64,000 bases of DNA from the NCBI GenBank assembly GCA_012861695.1, contig JAAOOA010000448.1, positions 209,501 to 273,500 on the forward strand, written 5' to 3'. A program made the position numbers and the translations under genes. Every line of letters begins with the position of its first letter. Position 1 is the stretch's first letter. The notes under the pieces were generated by a model. It saw only the letters and a list, made by a program, of their open reading frames with translations, ran no database searches and was not told the origin of the DNA. This DNA comes from Trematomus loennbergii (Eukaryota > Chordata > Actinopteri > Perciformes > Nototheniidae). This document shows, in pieces, positions 58,994 to 64,000 of this stretch.

Positions 58994-61107
58994 CCATGTC
59001 TCTTCTACATCAACATGTGTCCCTCTTCTCATGTCTCTTCTACATCAACATGTGTCCCTCTTCTTCATGTCTCTTCTACATCAACAGTGTCCCTCTTCTT
59101 CATGTCTCTCTACATCAACATGTGTCCCCTCTTCATGTCTCTTCTACATCAACATGTGTCCCCTCTTCTTCATGTCTCTTCTACATCAACATGTGTCCCT
59201 CTTCTTCATGTCTCTTCTACATCAACATGTGTCCCCTCTTCTTCATGCTCTTCTACATCAACATGTGTCCCCTCTTCTTCATGTCTTCTACAAACATGTG
59301 TCCCTCTCTTCATGTCTCTTACATCAACATGTGTCCCCTCTTCTTCATCTTCTACATCAACATGTGTCCCCTCTTCTTCATGTCTCTTCTACATCAACAT
59401 GTGTCCCTCTTCTTCATGTCTCTTCTACATCAACATGTGTCCCCTCTTCTTCATGTCTTCTTCATCAACATGTGTCCCCTCTTCTTCATGTCTCTTCACA
59501 TCAACATGTGTCCCCTCTTCTTCATGTCTCTACATCAACATGTGTCCCCTCTTCTTCATGTCTCTTCTACATCAACATGTGTCCCCTCTTCTTCATGTCT
59601 CTTCTACATCAACATGTGTCCCTTCTCTCATGTCTCTTCTACATCAACATGTGTCCCCTCTTTTCATGTCTCTTCTACATCAACATGTGTCCCCTCTTTT
59701 CATGTCTCTTCTACATCAACATGTGTCCCCTCTTCTTCATGTCTTCTCATCAACATGTGTCCCTCTCTTCATGTCTCTTCTACATCAACATGTGTCCCCT
59801 CTTCTTCATGTCTCTTCTACATCAACATCTGTCCCTCTTCTTCAAGTCTCTTCACATCAACATGTGTCCCCTCTTCTTCATGTCTCTCCTACATCACATG
59901 TGTCCCCTCTTCTTCATGTCTCTTCTACATCAACATGTGTCCCCTCTTCTTCATGTCTCTTCTACATCAACATGTGTCCCCTCTTCTTCATGCCTCTTCT
60001 ACATCAACATGTGTCCCTCTTCTTCATGTCTCTTCTACATCAACATGTGTCCCCTCTTCTTCATGTCTCTTCTACATCAACATGTGTCCCCTCTTCTTCA
60101 TGTCTCTTCTACATCAACATGTGTCCCTCTTCTTCATGTCTCTTCTACATCAACATGTGTCCCTCTTCTTCATGTCTTCTACATCAACATGTGTCCCTCT
60201 TCTTCATGTCTCTTACATCAACATGTGTCCCCTCTTCTCATGTCTCTTCCACATCAACATGTCCCCTCTTCTTCATGTCTCTCTACACACATGTGTCCCC
60301 TCTTCTCATGTCTCTTTACATCAACATGTGTCCCCTCTTCTTCATGTGTCTTCTACATCACATGTGTCCCCTCTTCTTCATGTCTCTTCTACATCAACAT
60401 GTGTCCCTCTTCTTCATGTCTCTTTACATCAACATGTGTCCCCTCTTCTTCATGTCTCTTCTACATCAACATGTGCCCCCTCTTCTTCATGTCTCTTCTA
60501 CATCAACATGTCCCTCTTCTTCATGTCTCTTCTACATCAACATGTGTCCCCTCTTCTTCATGTGTCTCTACATCAAACATGTGTCCCCTCTTCTTCATGT
60601 CTCTTCTACATCAACATGTGTCCCCTCTTCTTCATGTCTCTTCTACATCAACATGTGTCCCCTCTTCTTCATGTCTCTTCTACATCAACATGTGTCCCCC
60701 TTCTTCATGTCTCTTCTACATAAACATGGTCCCTCTTCTTCATGTCTCTTCCACATCAACATGTGTCCCCTCTTCTTCATGTCTCTCCTACATCACCATG
60801 TGTCCCCTCTTCTTCATGTCTCTTCTACATCAACATGTGTCCCCTCTTCTTCATGTCTCTCCTACATCACCATGTGTCCCCTCTTCTTCATGTCTCTTCC
60901 ACATCAACATGTGTCCCCTCTTCTTCATGTCTCTCCTACATCACCATGTGTCCCCTCTTCTTCATGTCTCTTCTACATCAACATGTGTCCCCTCTTCTTC
61001 ATGTGTCTTCTACATCAACATGTGTCCCCTCTTCTTCATGTCTCTTCTACATCAACATGTGTCCCCTCTTCTTCATGTCTCTTCTTCATCAACACGTCCC
61101 CTCTGTG
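58994..61107 (+). repeat. 37-bp minisatellite, about 57 copies
   Basis: The unit is 'catgtctcttctacatcaac' followed by 'atgtgtcccctcttctt', 37 bp, with many copies 1-6 bases shorter and substitution variants (for example 'ctcctacatcaccatg' near 60780-60960). Because 37 is not a multiple of 3 and the unit has no stop in any plus frame, three overlapping long open frames (up to 796 codons) appear. They repeat motifs such as SSTSTCVPSSSCLFYINMCP and are not genes. Confidence 0.97.
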
Positions 61108-61507
61108 TAAAGAGACTCTGAAAGTTTCAGGAACAAAGATTCTCTCTTTTTGTCCTGATCCATTATATAAAAACCTGTCTGAAAATGAGCTGATCAGATT
61201 TTGGCCACTTTATGATGTCATAACGATGTTTTTGGCTTGTGTAACCATTAGCCAATCACCACCAACCAAGGTAACCCCCCCCCACCTTATCACCTGAATC
61301 TCCTCCTAGAGCACCATTGTGTTCTTTTTAACCAAATCTCTTCAGAGGGGCGTGGGGAGGGGCTCCTTATTTTCATCTAAAGTAACAGACAGAGAATCAG
61401 CACTTTTGAAACAGGCTGAAACAGAGGGGATTATGGGTAATGCTGCAATGATCTGTTGGTGTTTGGAGACAAACACTTCAGAGACAGGTTTGGTATATAT
61501 CTGAGAG

Positions 61508-62258
61508 TAGGGATGCTCCGATCGCCAATTTTGGGGCCGATCACCGGAATCAGTATCGGCCGATACCGATCCGATCGAGTGGGCGGGCCTATTGGGGATC
61601 TTCCATTTAAGTGATGTTTAAAACTCAGTTAATGGGGCTCATTCACTGGCGCTTCCACAAACAACAACCAACATAATTATTACATTCAAATGAAGTAACA
61701 TTATTCAAGTTTACATTAACTTTGGATAACACAGGAGAAATGAGCGGAAGCGCTCTCTTTTCCTCCCTCTCCTCCCTCCTCTCTCCCTCCCTCTCCCTCC
61801 CTCCCCTGACAGCCTGTCAGTATCGTCTCATGCAGCTCACTGATCCAGTAATGAGTGACCGACAGTGAAGAATAAATATATGTATAACTAGTTTAGCTTG
61901 TTCCAGAGGTGGATAAAATAGCTAAGTGTGTTAGGTCTAACTCTTAGTGTGTGTTTTTTCCGCTCACCGGTCCGTCACAGCGGGTGGAGCTGCAGGATTT
62001 CTGCTTCACACACGTTGCATACCGCTATTTTAATGTTTTTTCGGACACTAAATACTGCCTAAATACTTAAAATACTGCCAGACCGGTGAAGCCATTTGGC
62101 GAGCTTGTTTTTGCGCCGCGCACAGAGAAAAGTGCATGTATTTTACATCATCATGTTACGTCATGATTGGCTCTCGCGATCGGCTTTTAGAGAGCACGAT
62201 CGATCGGCAGAGAGTGAGTATCGGCCGATATCGATCGCAGCCGATCGGAGCATCCCTA
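61508..62258. mobile_element. hAT-like non-autonomous transposon with 8-bp target duplication
   Basis: A 751-bp element with ends TAGGGATGCTCCGATCG and the complement of CGATCGGAGCATCCCTA (near-perfect). It is flanked by TCTGAGAG (61500-61507) and TCTGAGAC (62259-62266), an 8-bp duplication with one mismatch. Sub-terminal 'tatcggccgata' motifs recur at both ends. No transposase frame. Confidence 0.88.
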
Positions 62259-62307
62259 TCTGAGACGTATAATATATGATGAAAAACAGTATAATAGGGG
62301 ACTTTAA

Positions 62308-63507
62308 GTAAATGAAAGGAAATTAAAAGACACTTAAAAGGGCAACTTTGCAATGCTAGATGTTACATTTAACACGTAAAGGAGTAAATAATACAATTTT
62401 CTTCGGCAGCTCCGCTTGGTATGAGCACTATCATCGCTGGGAGGGGATAATGCAGCAGGAGTTGATACAGTGATTATATCAGGAGCCTAAAGCAACTGTC
62501 AGTCAGTCAGACAGAAAACAGCTTCAGCATCGATGCCTCGATATTCTCCACACGCCTGAATAAAGACATTATTTACTGTATTTTGTCTGGGAACTTAGTT
62601 GGTGATTCTATTTTCAACAATTTCCTCTTGGGAACAACTTCATTACAGGAAAAAGTTCCCCGTCAGCTTCCCTGAAATATCCCGGACCCATTAGCAGCCA
62701 TGATGATGAGTGACAGTCAGCTGACTGAGGAAACACAAAGGGAACCAAATTATACATCAGGAGGTGGCTGTGTACACTAGATACTCGTGTGTGCTTTGGA
62801 GACAAGCTAAGCTAATTCATGAATAGATGAATAAATCAATTAAAAATGTACGAGGCTGGGCGAAGTCCTGCTCAAAGACGTCCACGGGTGACTGGTCTCT
62901 TGGCGTTGGGCTGCATGACCTTCTTCTCATTGAAATATGAATATGGATTTCCTGCCTGAGAAATCAGCGCTAACGTGTCAGCACAAGTCTTAATTAACTG
63001 TTTCAAAAGTTCAAGTTACTCTCAGAGAATTTGACGTTGACCGAAGACACTTTAGACCGTCGAAAGGAGACAGAAGGGGAAGACTTAATTTTCCCTTGCA
63101 TTGATTTAAGTATATTTAATTGAATGCAGGACTTTGACGTGTAACAAAGTGTTTTTAAATATGAAGTCTTGCTACTTTTACTTCTGTAAAATATCTGACT
63201 ACTTATTCGTCCTCTTCCTCCCTGATAACAGATGCAAATGACTGTTTCCTCCATCTGTAACGCATTAAAAAAAGATGCTTTTATATTTATCTGCCAAACA
63301 AAGTCTGTGGCAAAGACTTGACATGCATCGCAGCCAGATATAAAAAATGAATAACAGCCGAAGCTACAAACACACGAGTGATCACAAATGTTTTCTTCAG
63401 CGCTGAGTGATTCTGTTTTATACCTTTTGGAAAAGGTTGTTCTCAGTTTCCTTGATTTATTTCGCATAATAGAAAAGCCAGTGGTGGGAAATAACTGAGT
63501 GCATTTA
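62308..63507. other. Gene-free stretch
   Basis: No recognised gene. An open frame on the minus strand at 63003-63467 (154 codons) has no family motif, no convincing splice context and ordinary AT-rich composition. Confidence 0.45.
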
Positions 63508-63888
63508 TTAAAGGTGGGGTAGGTGGAGAAACCAGCTCGAGTGCGCTAGAATTTGAAAATACACAGCAGGAACAAATCTGCCACTTCCTTACAGAGCCCC
63601 TCCTCCAACACACACGAACGCGCACATGACCAATGAGGGCACGAGATAAGTTTGTGCACAGATGGAAGGCTGACAGGCAGGTAGGCCATCCAGTTATTTT
63701 AGGGCCGGCTGGCTAAGATTGGTCGTGCTTTTTACAGTACTACGGCTTCCACAGATGAACTTATTTATGGATTTTTTGTCAAAGCACTTCAGATATTCAT
63801 TGCTATCGGGATGTTAAGAGCATTCCATGGAATATAACAAAAAGTGTATCTCGAGCCGGTTTCTCAAACTTACCTACCCCACCTTTAA
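63508..63888. mobile_element. TTAA-target miniature inverted-repeat transposon (copy 2)
   Basis: A 381-bp copy of the element at 303-691 in the same orientation, TTAA at both ends. It has inserted just after the left end of another teleost repeat ('agtggtgggaaataactgag'). Confidence 0.82.
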
Positions 63889-64000
63889 AGTATATTAGTT
63901 TTAGTTTTGCTTTACTTTATGCTACAGTTGTAGACATGCATTAGTAAGTGAACACAACAGGATGATTCAATACTTTTATAATAATATAATAGTCTTATAA

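Larger units (their letters stand above)
58961..62307 (+). mobile_element. Family A-type repeat enlarged by a minisatellite and a hAT insertion
   Basis: Begins TTAAAGGTCACCTATTATGC and ends 'ataataggggactttaa', TTAA at both ends. Against about 500 bp in the copy at 52677, this one spans 3.35 kb because of the 2.1-kb tandem array (58994-61107) and the 751-bp element (61508-62258). The middle part (61110-61507) is diverged from the other copies, so it may be a sub-family. Confidence 0.65.

Noticed and set aside
63003..63467. 154-codon minus-strand frame
   Set aside because: AT-rich, no known motif and no conserved exon-like boundaries. Kept only as a note.

Overview
This window looks like nuclear DNA of a ray-finned (teleost) fish. 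It has vertebrate genes split by GT-AG introns and AT-rich non-coding sequence. It also carries many fish-type repeats: tRNA-derived SINEs with the teleost 3' tail, LINE tails ending in a tandem GGCAA-type repeat, PIF/Harbinger-, hAT- and TTAA-target miniature transposons, a DIRS-like retroelement and long micro- and minisatellites. Nothing bacterial, no CRISPR array and no operon is present. The species cannot be fixed from the window alone.

Only two protein-coding genes are supported, both on the minus strand. The 5' part of RNF141 (RING finger protein 141 / ZNF230) lies at about 2.5-6.1 kb: a non-coding first exon near 5.95 kb and three coding exons. Its RING-encoding 3' exons are not in the window and should lie beyond the left edge. 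The third coding exon reads one base short of an open frame. MGAT4C (GT54 family, the GnT-IV-like homolog C) lies at 13.34-15.46 kb with its whole coding sequence in three exons (40 + 49 + 387 codons = 476 residues) and no break. The upstream non-coding exons of MGAT4C were not recognised. Much of the gene-free DNA from 15.5 kb rightward may be its 5' intron or intergenic sequence.

Between the genes (6.3-9.1 kb) lies a decayed DIRS-like retroelement (gag-like and N-terminal reverse-transcriptase fragments, minus strand), interrupted by a copy of the neighbouring RNF141 upstream/intron DNA. From 15.5 to 64 kb I find no further gene. This stretch is layered repeat DNA. Several insertions sit inside older repeats, and the uninterrupted paralogous repeat elsewhere in the window shows the empty site. 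Examples are a Harbinger-type element at 19.36 kb, one at 38.68 kb, a long inverted-repeat element with a broken THAP-like reading frame at 36.87 kb, and a hAT-type element at 61.51 kb.

Two large tandem arrays stand out. One is a 57-bp minisatellite (28.66-30.23 kb, about 28 copies). The other is a 37-bp minisatellite (58.99-61.11 kb, about 57 copies) that appears to have grown from an internal segment of a miniature transposon. A run of 109 consecutive G (24283-24391) is exceptional and may be real or an assembly artefact. I found no new multi-gene system. The interesting content is repeat biology and a possible frameshift in RNF141.
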